A stretch of 64,000 nucleotides of DNA, taken from NCBI GenBank assembly GCA_014529385.2, contig CM043960.1, positions 78,896,832 through 78,960,831 of the forward strand, written 5' to 3'. The notes under the pieces were generated by a model. The model did not search any database and was not told where the DNA came from. It saw only the letters and a list, made by a program, of their open reading frames with translations. This DNA comes from Adiantum capillus-veneris (taxonomy: Eukaryota; Streptophyta; Polypodiopsida; Polypodiales; Pteridaceae). Below, one piece after another: positions 1 through 11,462 of this stretch; the stretch's first letter is position 1; every line of letters begins with the position of its first letter. Both the position numbers and the translations under genes were made by a program.

Positions 1-7
1 TTGCAGA

Positions 8-1461
8 TCACATTAGTGTAGGTGTAACTTTGTCCTCTTCTCTTGTATCCGGACCAGCAATCACAGACGAATTATGGAGTATCAACATGTTCACCCCCTT
101 CGTAAAACGCAAAGGCTTGTTGTACACAAGGTGGTGATTACGCGTTACGCCTTCGCATGCAATCACTATCCCAAATTTATCATTGATAGGATGTCCCCCT
201 TGATTCTCGAGGATTTGTCCAAAAAATGGTTTGAGTCGGAATCCATTAATTGGCTTCTCAATTATTTTACCTTCTTGATTAGACAGTATGAAAGTATGTG
301 GTCCCACTGGCATGACTATTTGAAATGGCCCCACATACCTGAGTTTGAGTTTACCTGGCCTCAATCCCAATTTGCTGTTATAGACCAACACCCAACACCT
401 GGAGAAAAAATTTTGAACTTGATATTTGTGCTAATCCAAGCTTGTCTTCTTTGTTGAATAATCTTTGCAATATACTGGCTATGTATTCTGTCCTCTTCCA
501 ACCTCAGTAAAGCCTCCTTCCTGCTACTGATTGACTCTTCAGGGGATAATTTTTCTTGAAGTACAACCTTGAGGCTTGGCACTATAAATTCCATGGGCAC
601 CATTGCTTCTAACCCATACACCAGCTTAAATGGTGTCATGCTAGTACTCACTTTATATGTTGTCCTGAAAGCCCATAGTGCTGAGTCCAATTTCTCATCC
701 CAGTCTGTCCTATTTTGATTGACCAGCTTCTTGATAATCCTGACCAAAATCTTAGTTGGTACTTTCTGCTTGTCCATTGGCTTGGGGATAGTACACTGTT
801 GATTCTTATGCAATATCATATGCAATTCAGTCACTTTATTGATAAACTTGTTGATAAAATGTCTACCCTGATTAGAAACTAGATCAATGGGACAACCATA
901 CTTGGTCATAATGTTTTTGTATAAAAATTTGGCTACACTTTTTGCTTTATTATCTCTTAAAGCCACTGCTTCTACCCACTTTGTACAATAGTCAATTGCA
1001 ACCTTGCACGTGGTTTGATTGGACCAACAAAACCCAATCCCCACTTTTGGAATGGTTTCAAAGGCAAAATAGGTTGCAATGGCATTTCTATCCACATTCA
1101 GTGGCTTGCCATCTCTTTGGCACAACAAATAGTTCTTACTAAAATCCTGAGAATCTTTAATTATTGTTGGCCACCAAAGTCCTATTTGGAATATTTTTCT
1201 TGCAGTTACTGCTCCTGAAAAATGTCCTCCTGCATTACTTGCATGAGCCTCTGCTAGTACTGCTTTCTGCTCAAACTGAGGGACACATCTCCTTATCACC
1301 TGATGAATTCCTCTCTTATATAAGAGTCCTGCAATAACTGTAAATGGTTTACTCCTCAATGCCATTCTCTTCCTGTGATCTTTGGTCATTGTTTCAGGTA
1401 ACACGCCTTCTGTAAAAAACTGAAACATGTTATCATACCAATCCCTTGATTGGTTAGTCAC
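8..1461 (-). pseudogene. E1 integrase, frameshifted
   Basis: Two minus-strand frames, 361-1461 and 8-391, together cover a Ty3/gypsy integrase. The first has a zinc-binding start (GGHFSGAVTARKIF, then WWPTI) whose final CxxC is damaged (LLCQRDG). The catalytic core follows, with WVEAV and a degraded second-Asp motif (LVSNQGRHF in place of SDNG). The region of the catalytic Glu has diverged. The typical late signature ALWAFRTTYK...TPFKLVYGLEA is clear. The second frame holds the C-terminal strand-rich domain (GPFQIVMP, GFRLKPFF). Loss of the second Asp and the frameshift near 361-391 mean no active enzyme. Confidence 0.85.
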
Positions 1462-2814
1462 CTAAACTAAAAACAACGCTGCATCAGGTAATTGATCAAG
1501 TACTCCTGAAGAATCAACCTCACCTGTTTCTAATTTACTGAGATAGTCAGCCAAGACATGAAGTCTCCCAGGAGTATGTATAACACATATTCAAATTCTT
1601 GCAAGAGCAGTATCCATCTGGCCAATCTTCCTGACATATGTGGTTTGGTCACCAAAAAAATAAGAGCCTAATGATCTAGATGGAAGATTACCCTATAGAT
1701 AATGTCTAAAGTTTTGCAATGCATAGATCATTCCCAAGAATTCTCTCTTAGTTACTATATCATTCTTCTCTACAGCTGTCAGTACCCTCCTTGCATAGTA
1801 AATTGTTCTAAACCAACCTCTTTTGGTTTCTTGTATCAATGCTGGATCCACTGCCACATGAGATGCATCCACAAAAATATATAATAATAATTTCCAATCA
1901 AGAACAATTAAAATTGATGCTACATTCAACAACTTCTTCAAAATTCTAAATGCTCTACCCTGCTCTTCTCCCCTTTCAAATACGGCATCTTTCTTTGTAA
2001 GCTTTGTTAGTTGTGTACAGACATGTGCTAAATATCTCAAAAGTCGATTATGCCACTTCACTTGACCCAAAAATCTACCCAATTTCTTAATTGTCCTTGG
2101 TTCTAGTGCATTATTGATTGCTTCCACCTTACTTGGATCTATAGATACTCCTTCTTCAAAAATTACATGTCCCAAGAGAACTCCTCTCTTAACTACAAAT
2201 GCACACTTGGCTGGGTTCAGTGTTAGTCTGAATTCCCTGCATTTTTGAAAACACAACCTCAAGTGCTCATGATGTTCCTGCTTCTTTCCAAAAACACTAA
2301 AATCATCCAAAAAACCCCTCATAAATGTTGTAAGGGATTCAACAAACACACGTTGTACCACCTTCTGAAATGTTGGTGGACCATTCTTAAGCCAAATGTC
2401 ATCACATTGCTAGCATAAACTCCCCACTCACTAACAAAAGCTATTTTCTCCCTGTCTTCAAGTGTCATTAACATTTTGTTGTATCCACTAAAACCATCCA
2501 AGAAACTATAAAGCTCATGTCCAACTATTGCATCCAATAAAGTATCACAAAAAGGTCATGGAAATGGATCAATTACTATAACAACATTTAGTTTTCTATA
2601 ATCTATACACACCCTAATCTTTCCATTCTTCTTGGGAATAACAACAATTGGTGACAACAAGTGACCTCATCCAATGGGTAAATGAAACCCATAGCCAATA
2701 GTTTATCAATCTCCTCTTCAACATGTTTGGCATAGTTAGGATTCATCATGTACCTTTGTTGTACAACTAGAATTGCATCTGCTTTCAAGTTAGTTTTGTG
2801 TTGACAAAAACTAG
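1462..2814 (-). pseudogene. E1 reverse transcriptase and RNase H, broken
   Basis: Minus-strand fragments 2603-2814, 2319-2537 and 1693-2361 give successive parts of reverse transcriptase: the KYAKHVEEEIDKLL-type entry with GFIYPLDE, then the SFLDGFSGYNK segment with FVSEWGVYA, then the catalytic FLDDFSVFG and the LGHVIFEEG thumb. RNase H follows (FVDASHVAV, YYARRVLTAVEKN). 1462-1692 still reads as late RNase H with stops (HTPGRLHVLADYLSKL-like). The fragments need several frame changes. The first is cut by the solo LTR at 2815. Confidence 0.85.
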
Positions 2815-3078
2815 TGAGGCGGTCCGGGGCGGGCAACAAGAAGAGAAACCTCTAGACACCACACCCTTCAAGGCTCCCGTGCTGCTCAATGGGGCTGGGG
2901 CAAAACACAACACAAACCAAAACAACAAACCCACAGCCAAATCCCAACTACACAAGGGGCACCACCTAGTTTAAGAGCGAACTAGGACGCAAAAGAGGAG
3001 AATCGTTAGAGCAACCCACAAACAAGCAAGGAATTTACACTAACCCTAACACCAATGGAACACTCTCACACACTAAAA

Positions 3079-3138
<60 letters not shown>

Positions 3139-5450
3139 TGTACAACTTAGCTTCAACTTTATATTTTGCACAAAAAGGAACTTAGAGCTTGCGGAATCAA
3201 GTGACAAGATTTGGTTATAGCATCACTAGCACATTGTCTTAGGGTTATGGGAGCCCTCTCACCATCCACCCTCTTACAATGGTAGCCAAACAATAGCCAA
3301 TGAATCACAAGCAACAAAACAACAACCTTCAATGAAACAAGTCACCTTATGAAGCTGAATGAGTTTGCCAAGCCAAATTGGAGGAGAAGCATGAGCCTTT
3401 GGACATGAATTGCACCCAAAACTACCAATTCATTGATGTTGGGGTAGATACAACAATGGTAGGAAGAATATCTTCTACTCGCACTCACTCAAACTAGCTC
3501 AAGCTTTTCTATGCACCAAAGTGATGGTGTATAGAAAGCTTACTCTCTCTTTACAACCAAGATAGAACTGGCGTGTGCTACGCTCAATCTAGTGTACAAT
3601 GGTATAGTGATGTCTTTTACAAGGAGGAATGGGTTCTATTTATAGTTTTTAGAAGCCTTGATTAGGATTAAGCCTAATCAATTTTATTAGGGAAGATCAA
3701 GGATTATGAATTTTTATGAATTTCAAATGAGAATGGGGTCTCTCTTTTCTCTTGAGTCACATAGATGTGGGCTCAAGTAAGAGAATTATTGATGTGGTGA
3801 AAGGAGAGAAACTTCCATGGGAGTGAGTGAATTTGGTTTACTTGTGCGGTTGCCTACTCCATATGTTGATAGTGTGGGTGCATTTTTACAAGAGAAGTTA
3901 GTTGTTAGTGGTAATAATCACTAGAATTGTTAGTGATACATTTACAATGGGTAGGATGAGTTGATTTGATGAAGGAAGAGGGGTGAATTAAAAGAGAATC
4001 ATTGAGATGGTGAAGCTTTGAAGAAGCTTGAACTCACCCTTGTGTAGATTGTGGAAAAAATGACCGCTGGTCTTCTTCTTCTTCTTCGCTTCTTTACGCC
4101 GCCGCCACGGTTGACCACCACGATGAAAAGAGGATTTGTTGATGAAAAATCCTCAATTTGCAGAAGTTATCATGGTTAAGATGCTGAATTTTATATATTT
4201 TTAGGAGAGGTAAATGAAATTGTAACATAGAAGCAATAGAGAGAGACATGGAGAGGGTGTGTGTATGTAGAGGTTCATAAAAGAACTATAGGGATGAGAG
4301 AGAAGGGTAATGGTGAAGAGGGTGGGAGAAGCCATGGAAATTGCAGGTTTGAGTGAGGGAAGGAGAGGGAGGGATGTGTAAGAGTGAGTAGGTGTGTGGA
4401 AGGGTGAGAGAAGACTAAAAGCTACTTGTGAGAAAAGTGGGCAGACTGGGGTCCACTCAAAAAATCATAGCTCACCGCTGGTAGCTCCAAAAATCATAAA
4501 AAAATTTGAGGTGATTATTCAGAGCGTGGGCTACATTTTCTCTTTTGACCAGCGCTCCAAATTCGGAGTGGAGATAGGTGCCAAAATTCTCACCAAAAAG
4601 CCTATTTTTTATGCCTGCAAAAGTCTTTTAGTGGCCCTCTCCTTTGTTGAATTTGTACAATGCATCCAAGAGTAAGCCCCTCCTTTTTCATATTATAATA
4701 CAAAGCATCCAAGTTGCCCTTGACCCATGCATGGAGGAGGATTATTGGTGAATAAAGAAATATATACATGGTGGGACTAGTGTATGAACTATTCATGGAC
4801 TTTAGCTCAATGAGCACATGGTGTTAGAATAATGAGTAAAAATAATAATAAAAATATGGAGGAGTTATGGATATGGAAAGATATTGGAATCATATGATAT
4901 GGTCCCTCCTTGAATTATTTTGGGTAAAAGAGGAAAAGGTATGCTAGTAAATAATATAATAAACATAACCAATGAGTAGAAATCATTTTTTTGTTTTCAC
5001 GAGGGTGAAGGTGAAAATGTGGGAGTGATTTGTATAAAGAAAAAATATGAGGTTAGAGTATGTACATATTGGCAGAAAATATAATTATGGTGTAAGAGGA
5101 TGAAAGAAGGTGTACATAGGTTTAATAAAACACACACCTAAGTAGAAATATTTAAATAAAATACCAAAATAATTATAAAAAATCCCTATATTTAGGCCAT
5201 ATATACAATGAAATATTTACACACAAAGAGGCCATAATATACTTTTATTTTTTTATTATTTTTATTTTTTTGGCTCAACTAGCCCAGTGACTAGCTAGCT
5301 GAGGGTTTTTAAGAAGATATGGGAAAAGCCCCCTAGCTCACACACGCCTATGTACAATGAAATGGTAGGGATAGCCATAGCGTTTGGGTGAATTTGGTAG
5401 GGTGGAGTAACTTACTATGGCAATTATGGAGAGCCAAAAAATGGCTATCA
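2815..5450 (-). mobile_element. E2: solo LTR related to the E7 Tat-type LTR
   Basis: The block begins TGAGGCGGTCCGGGGC and ends GGCTATCA, as do the two E7 LTRs. No internal region is attached, so it is a solo LTR of 2636 bp, probably left by LTR-LTR recombination. The flanks are CTAG on the left and CTAT on the right, a 4-bp target duplication with one mismatch. The first ~300 bp and last ~1 kb resemble the E7 LTR, but the centre (about 3140-4380) is different, so it is a sister subfamily. It contains a GA tract at 3082-3135. TATAAATAG on the minus strand near 3637-3645 could be its promoter. E1 coding sequence continues in frame on both sides. Confidence 0.85.
3082..3135. repeat. (GA)n microsatellite in solo LTR
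   Basis: Uninterrupted GA dinucleotides over about 54 bases. The same position in both E7 LTRs has a similar tract, so the repeat is an inherited part of the LTR. Confidence 0.95.
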
Positions 5451-6820
5451 CTATCATCTACTCCTTTCATCTCTGTACGTTTCCATGCAAAACCGTCTTT
5501 GAATTCTAGCAACAACTCCTTCAGTTTCTCCCTAAACTCCTCATGCAGTTCAGCTGACACCTTCACTATTTGTGGTTCCTCCTGAGTATTCAAGTTCAGT
5601 TCCTGCAGTTCATCCTGAGTGACCCTAGTAGTTCTTTCCATCTGATGTTCAAAAGATCTTTCTGCTTGCTTTACTGCTTCAATAGCTTTCAATTATTCTT
5701 TGTTTCCAATCTGCAAATTTTTCAACAACTCATGACCCAATTTGGTAGTTGATTGCTTACCCTGAGCAATCGGTGCTTCCTGAGTCAAAGACTTTAATCC
5801 ATCATCCTGATTTTGCAAAACATACTTAGTTGCTATTTTTTTCACATCCACTTCAAAAATCGGTACCATTGATGAATTGGTTCTTAGAAATTCTTCTTCT
5901 ACATCCTCTCTAATTTCTTCTACCATGTTCAGTCCTTCTGATGTAGTGCCCTGAAACCTGGTGGTATTACCTTTCTGGCATCCATTTGCGTTCTGACTTT
6001 CTTCTTTCCTCTTTTGAACACAATGGATTTTGCTCCTCATAATTTCTTTACTCTTGATGCTCTTAATTAACCATGGTCTTCTCAACATTATTGGATAAGA
6101 ACAAACAGATTCTTCTAGCCTGAGTACTACGAAATTGGCTACAAACTGCAGTCCCCCAACTGAGATCTGGAAATTCCTCAAAATTGCCAAAGGTTGAACC
6201 CGCCTATGGTCTGCCATTTTCATTTGAAAAGGACCTGGATCCCACTTCAAGAGATTCAAACGTTTGCAAGTTGACTCCGGGAGGATATTAACTCCCGCCA
6301 TCCAAGAGTACACCAGAGAAAAACACCTTTCCAATGGAAGCCCCAACTACTGATACCTTGTAATCAACATCCAAAGGTTGAACTTAACAAGCTTTCCCAC
6401 AAATAGTTTCCTCAGTATACATTCTTGTTTCCTGATTCTTTCCTGCTACTTCCTTAGTAAGTCTCTTTAACAGTTGTTGTGAAAATGCAGGTACCAGCCT
6501 CAACATTTGCTTTACTGTGATGGCTAATGGAGCTGATAACAAAGCTTCATAAAATTCATCATCATTGCATGACCAGGGAAGAAGAACTTCAAACCCTCAT
6601 TTTTTGAGTAATATACTAAGGTCTTCTTTCCCTAAAATCTAGATTATAGTAACAGTTTTCATATTCATGACCAAATCTTTGATAAACCTGACAATATGGT
6701 TTTCGTGACATTCCAAATTCATTCTAGTTGTTTGCAACTTCTCCCGAATGATTTTGTTGACTGCATCTGCAATTACTGCTTCCTTTCCCTGCTTCTTTCC
6801 ATTCTTCTGCTTACCCTTAT
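5451..6820 (-). pseudogene. E1 protease, gag tail and pre-RT linker, frameshifted
   Basis: On the minus strand, 5693-6346 reads as a retropepsin region. The active-site stretch near 6300 is visible only by combining two frames (LLDGGS, then VNILPES), so a frameshift lies in the active site. Downstream come the flap-like part and the late PIMLRRPWLIK motif, equivalent to the ILGRPWL end of other proteases here. 5451-5692 holds the linker before RT (LLLEFKDGFAWKRTEMKGVD), cut by the solo LTR. 6347-6820 reads with stops as protease upstream sequence and a lysine-rich gag tail that stops at the copia boundary. Confidence 0.75.
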
Positions 6821-6889
6821 CTTTCGCCGGAATATTATGGCTGGACGGTGGTCGGAAAGTGGTCGGAAAACAACCGGTCGGTTGGCCGG

Positions 6890-7010
6890 TGGCCGGTAGT
6901 CAATGGCCAATGGCCGGTGGTCGGAAGTCAATGGCCGGTGGCCGGTGGTCGGAAGTCAATGGCCGGTGGCCGGTGGCCGAATTCAATGGCCGGTGGCCGA
7001 ATTCAAAAGC
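6890..7010 (+). repeat. GC-rich minisatellite in E3 5' LTR
   Basis: Short tandem units built on GGCCGGTGGTCGGAAGTCAAT and GGCCGGTGGCCGAATTCAAT repeat several times with small variations. The same array occurs in the 3' LTR at about 11740-11835. It lies in U3 upstream of the TATA box and could be a promoter enhancer array or a replication-slippage product. Confidence 0.85.
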
Positions 7011-7129
7011 GGACTTGTCTTCTCAAAGGCGGCCACACATGGGCGGATTGGAGGGTCCGATTTGGACTTATTCGCACAAGGGCGGCTACACATGGCTGTC
7101 TCTCATAAGAGAGGGCAGCCCTTTTGGCC

Positions 7130-7137
7130 TATAAAAG
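7130..7137 (+). promoter_or_regulatory. TATA box of E3 5' LTR
   Basis: TATAAAAG within GGCCTATAAAAGGAGGCC, about 320 bases before the LTR end, the expected U3/R arrangement. The 3' LTR copy is at 11957-11964. Confidence 0.75.
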
Positions 7138-7449
7138 GAGGCCATTTCTACACACATTTCATAGTGTGAAGTTGATGCAACAAGGTGAGTGTGAGGTGGT
7201 GAGAGTGAAGCAAGGCGGGAGCTCCATTAAGGGTATAATCCCTTTGTAAACTACTTCTTGTTTTGAAGTACCAAAGCCATTGAGTGGCTGCTTTCCCGTG
7301 GACGTAGCCCACATTGGGTGAACCACGTATATCGTGTGTACTCTCTCTCTCTCTCTCTCTACACTATAATATCGTGTATATAAATTTGTCTCTCTCCATT
7401 AAGTAATCTACTCAATTATCTATTTAACTACGTCTTATTTCCTAACAAC

Positions 7450-7461
7450 TGGTATCAGAGC
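7450..7461 (+). other. Primer-binding site, initiator tRNA-Met type
   Basis: TGGTATCAGAGC, the common plant copia primer-binding sequence complementary to the 3' end of initiator tRNA-Met, two bases after the LTR end. Confidence 0.95.
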
Positions 7462-7520
7462 AAGGTTTGCTCGTAGCTAAATTATCTCAAGGAAAGGATT
7501 CCTTGAATTTAGTGGGAGTT

Positions 7521-10500
7521 ATGGCGGAGGAGGGGAAGCTCAAGATTGAGAAGTTCAACGGCAAAAACTACCAACATTGGAAGATGCAGATTGAAGACTA
7601 TCTCTACCAGAAGGACCTCTATTTGCCACTAGGCGGTCTTGCGAAGAAGCCCGCAACAATGGCAGATGAAGCATGGATTGTCCTTGATCGAAAGGCACTG
7701 GGAACAATCCGGTTAAGCTTGGCGTCAACGGTGGCCTTCAATGTTTCGGAGATGAAGACCACGGAGGACTTGATGAAGTCCCTTGACGACTTCTACGAGA
7801 AACCATCGGCATCCAATAAGGTATTTCTTATGAAGCGCTTGTTCAATCTAAAGATGGCAGAGAATGGTTCAGTTGCAGAACACCTAAATGACTTTAACAC
7901 AAACATAAATCAACTTTGATCAGTGAAAATCAATTTCGATGACGAAGTGCGAGCTCTCCTTATACTATCATCTCTACCGGATAGTTGGGACAGCCTTGTG
8001 ATGGCTGTAAGTAATTCTATCTCTGGCACAAATACTCTTAAGTTTGATGATGTTGTGGGTGTTCTTCTAAGCGAGGAAATGCGAAGGAGAAGCACAGGAG
8101 AATCATCAAGTGCTGCACTATCAGTGGAAACAAGAGGAAGGCCTAAGGAGAGGTTCAAAAACCAAAAGGGTCGTGATCGCTCAAGACGGAGCAAATCACG
8201 AACAAAGTCAGTTCTTGAATGTTGGAACTGCGGCAAGAAGGGCCACGTCAAGAAGGATTGCTGGTCCAAGAAGAAGAAGGAGACAGAGTCTCAAGACAAC
8301 AAGCCAACATCGGAGGCCAATGTGGCAGGTAAAGTAGAGCAAGATGCTCTAATTCTCTCATTAGACAATGTGTCTAATTCCTGGATAGTAGATTCCGGGG
8401 CTTCATTCCATACGACACCACACAAGCAACATTTCCAAGACTACACCAAAGGTAATTTTGGGTATGTATACTTGGGAGATGATGAAGCTTGTGAGATTGT
8501 CGGCAAAGGTACAGTTTCTATCAAAACTGCTAACGGAAATGAATGGAAGCTTAAAGATGTTAGGCATGTTCCTTCTCTTCGCAAAAATTTGATATCTACA
8601 GGACAATTGGACGATGAAGGTCACAACATTGCATTCGGAAACAAACGGTGGAAGATCTCAAAGGGATCTTTGGTGGTTGCCAAGGGTGAAAAAGTCAGTA
8701 CACTTTACTTGTGTGCTGTTAGCACGCAACCTTCAGCTTGTGCAGCAACTACAGAAGTTGACAGTGCGGTGTGGCACTACCGACTTGGGCATATGAGTGC
8801 CAAAGGAATGCAAATCCTTCAAACAAAGAAGCTTCTACCAGGTTTGAAAGAAGTGGACTTAGAGTTCTGTGAAGATTGTGTTTATGGTAAACAAAAGAGG
8901 GTAAAATTTCAAAAATCAGGAAATGAAAGAAAAAATAAAAAACTTGAGTTGGTTCATTCTGATGTTTGGGGTCCTGCAAGTACACCATCACTTGGTGGCT
9001 CATTGTACTATGTAACATTCATAGACGATGCGACTAGAAAAACATGGGTTTATGTCATGAAGAATAAATCCGATGTATTTTCCATATTTCAAAGGTGGAA
9101 AGCCTTTGTGGAGAATGAAACAGGTACCAAGGTTAAATGCCTCAAATCCGACAATGGAGGTGAATATTGCAGCCAAGCTTTTGAAATCTTTTGTGCTAGC
9201 AATGGAATTCGGAGGCAAAGGACAACCCCAAGGACACCTCAACAAAATGGGATTTCGGAAAGGATGAACAGGACAATCATGGAACGAGCACGAAGCATGC
9301 GGCTACATGCAAGCCTACCGCTTGAACTTTGGGCGGAAGCTGTAAGTACGTCTGTGTACTTAATCAATCGGTCACCCTCAACGGCATTGGATGGGGGAGT
9401 TCCAGAAGAGGCATGGACAGGTAAACCGGTGAATTATGCATTTCTCAAAGTCTTTGGGTGTGAGGCTTTCATGCACATAGATAGAAGCCTAAGATCAAAG
9501 TTAGATGCAAAGTCCAAAAAGTGTTTCTTCATTGGCTATGGAGAAGGAGACTTTGGGTATCGCCTATGGAATCCTGAAGATGGTAAAATCTTAAGGAGTA
9601 GGGATGTAATTTTTAATGAACAAAATATGTACAAAGATTACTTGGAAAGAAAACAAACAAAAGAAACAGGTGATGAGTACATGGAGCTTGAGGACGGTGA
9701 AGACTCAAGGACTGCAAACGGTGACAATGTGCAACAACATCAACCAAATGAGGAGCCTCAACCTATTCCCCGAAGATCTACAAGAGCAAGTAGACCTCCA
9801 GAAAGGTTTGTTCCTTCCTTCAACCATCTCTTGATCTCAGATTCTGGAGAGCCGGAATCATATGAAGAAGCTATGCAACATGAATCCAAAGAAGAATGGA
9901 CGAAGAGCATGCAAGTGGAGATGGACTCACTACATCAGAACCAAACATGGGAGTTGGTTGAGTTGCCTAAAGGTAAGCGGGCACTTCAAAACAAATGGGT
10001 GTACAAGATAAAGGAAGAAGAAGGTGGGAAGAAAAGGTACAAATCTAGGCTTGTGGTAAAAGGTTTTTCTCAAAAGAAAGGTATTGACTTCAATGAAATA
10101 TTTTCTCCTGTTGTAAAAATGAACTCAATTAGGCTTGTCTTAAGCCTTGTGGCTGCTCATGATCTAAATCTCGAGCAAATGGATGTAAATACGGCATTCC
10201 CTCACGGTGACTTAGAGGAGGAAATCTACATGCTTCAACCAAAGGGGTATGAAGTAAAAGGTAAGGAGAAAATGGTTTGCAGATTAAAGAAGAGCTTGTA
10301 TGGTTTAAAGCAAGCATCAAGACAATGGTACTTGAAGTTTGATCGATGGATGTTGGATCATGGATTCACAAGATGCAACTCGGATCACTGCGTCTACACG
10401 AAGAATTTGGGAGATGGGAAATTCATCATCCTAATGTTGTATGTTGATGACATGATGATTGCAAGTGCTAACATGCAGGACATCAAAGACCTAAAAGAGG

Positions 10501-11402
10501 AGCTGTCCAAATCTTTTTCAATGAAAGATTTAGGTGCTGCAAAGAGGATACTTGGTATGAAAATATCAAGGGACAGGACGAAGAAGACAATAAAGCTATC
10601 TCAAGAAGATTACATCAAGAAGGTACTAGAAAGGTTTGCAATGCAAAATGCAAAACCAGTTTCTACACCTTTGGCTGGTCATTTTAAACTAACGAAGGAT
10701 ATGTGTCCAAAGACACAAGAGGAGATAGCCTATATGTCTAAAGTTCCATATGCTGCAGCGGTAGGTTCTCTAATGTATGCTATGGTCTGGACAAGGCCAG
10801 ACATTGCACATGCAGTGGGAGTTGTGAGTAGGTTCATGGACAACCCAGGTAAAGAGCATTGGCAAGCTGTGAAGTGGATACTTAGGTATCTAAAAGGGAC
10901 AACAACAAATGCTTTGTATTTTGGAGGAACTGATATTTTTCTAGAAGGGTATGCTGATGCAGATATGGCAGGTGACAAAGATACTCGAAGGAGCACTACT
11001 GGCTATGTGTTCACGGTTGGAGGCACAGCAGTAAGCTGGGCTTCAAAGCTGCAGAAAGTGGTTTCACTTTCTACCACGGAAGCAGAGTATGTAGCAATGA
11101 CGGAGGCAAGCAAAGAAATTCTGTGGCTTCACAGATTCTTAGAAGAGCTTGGATTCAAACAAGACAATTGTGTCTGGTACAGTGATAGCCAAAGCGCTAT
11201 CCATCTTGCGAAGAACTCAGCCTTTCATTCAAGGACAAAGCACATTGGGGTGAGATATCACTTCATACGCACTCTTTTGGAAGAGGGACAACTAAAGCTA
11301 GGAAAGGTGCATACAAGTGAAAATCCTGCAGACATGTTTATAAAGGTGGTCAACAAGGAGAAGTTGAGCTTTTGCTCATCTTCAATCGGCATTCAAGGAT
11401 AA
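7521..11402 (+). pseudogene. E3 copia gag-pol polyprotein, one in-frame stop
   Basis: One frame of about 1294 codons starts at the ATG at 7521 (MAEEGKLKIEKFNG). It is broken only by TGA at 7917-7919, and translation resumes in the same frame, so the stop probably arose from CGA. In the part after 7923: gag C-terminus; CCHC knuckle CWNCGKKGHVKKDC (residues 100-113); protease WIVDSGAS (DSG about 157); pre-integrase WHYRLGHMS; integrase with TFIDDATRK, KSDNGGEY and NGISERMNRT; RT with MDVNTAFPHGDL and YVDDMMIA; RNase H with GYADADMAGD, SLSTTEAEYVA and SDSQSAIHL. The usual FLHGDL is FPHGDL and the usual ADMFTK is ADMFIK. It would make virus-like particles and copy the element if the stop were bypassed. 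Confidence 0.93.
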
Positions 11403-11450
11403 AAAGCCAGAATGGAAAGCAGTCACAGGTTTGGTTTGGAGATCAGTCTC

Positions 11451-11461
11451 CAAGTGGGAGA
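11451..11461 (+). other. Polypurine tract of E3
   Basis: CAAGTGGGAGA lies directly before the 3' LTR start (TGTTAAG), the position of the plus-strand primer. Confidence 0.85.
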
Positions 11462-11462
11462 T

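Larger units (their letters stand above)
1..6820 (-). mobile_element. E1: decayed Ty3/gypsy retrotransposon remnant
   Basis: Read on the minus strand from 6820 to 1, pieces appear in the order gag/protease, pre-RT linker, reverse transcriptase, RNase H, integrase and integrase C-terminus, the normal Ty3/gypsy order. Each piece is in a different frame or ends at a stop, so the element is dead. No LTR of its own is visible; its 3' LTR should lie left of the window, and its 5' part was lost or displaced where the copia element begins at 6821. It is interrupted by the solo LTR at 2815-5450. Taking out that LTR and one copy of a 4-bp target duplication restores one reading frame across the junction. 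I see no second (Tat-type) RNase H, but 1462-1692 is too decayed to exclude one. Confidence 0.85.
6821..7447 (+). repeat. E3 5' LTR (5'-truncated)
   Basis: Matches 11649-12266 closely from TTTCGCCGGAATATTATGG onward and ends CTAACA two bases before the primer-binding site. The first ~185 bp of the 3' LTR have no counterpart here. Confidence 0.9.

Noticed and set aside
6848-7169. Overlapping plus-strand ORFs in all frames over the copia LTR (also 11686-11996)
   Set aside because: They follow the GC-rich minisatellite and the non-coding LTR; no frame is favoured.
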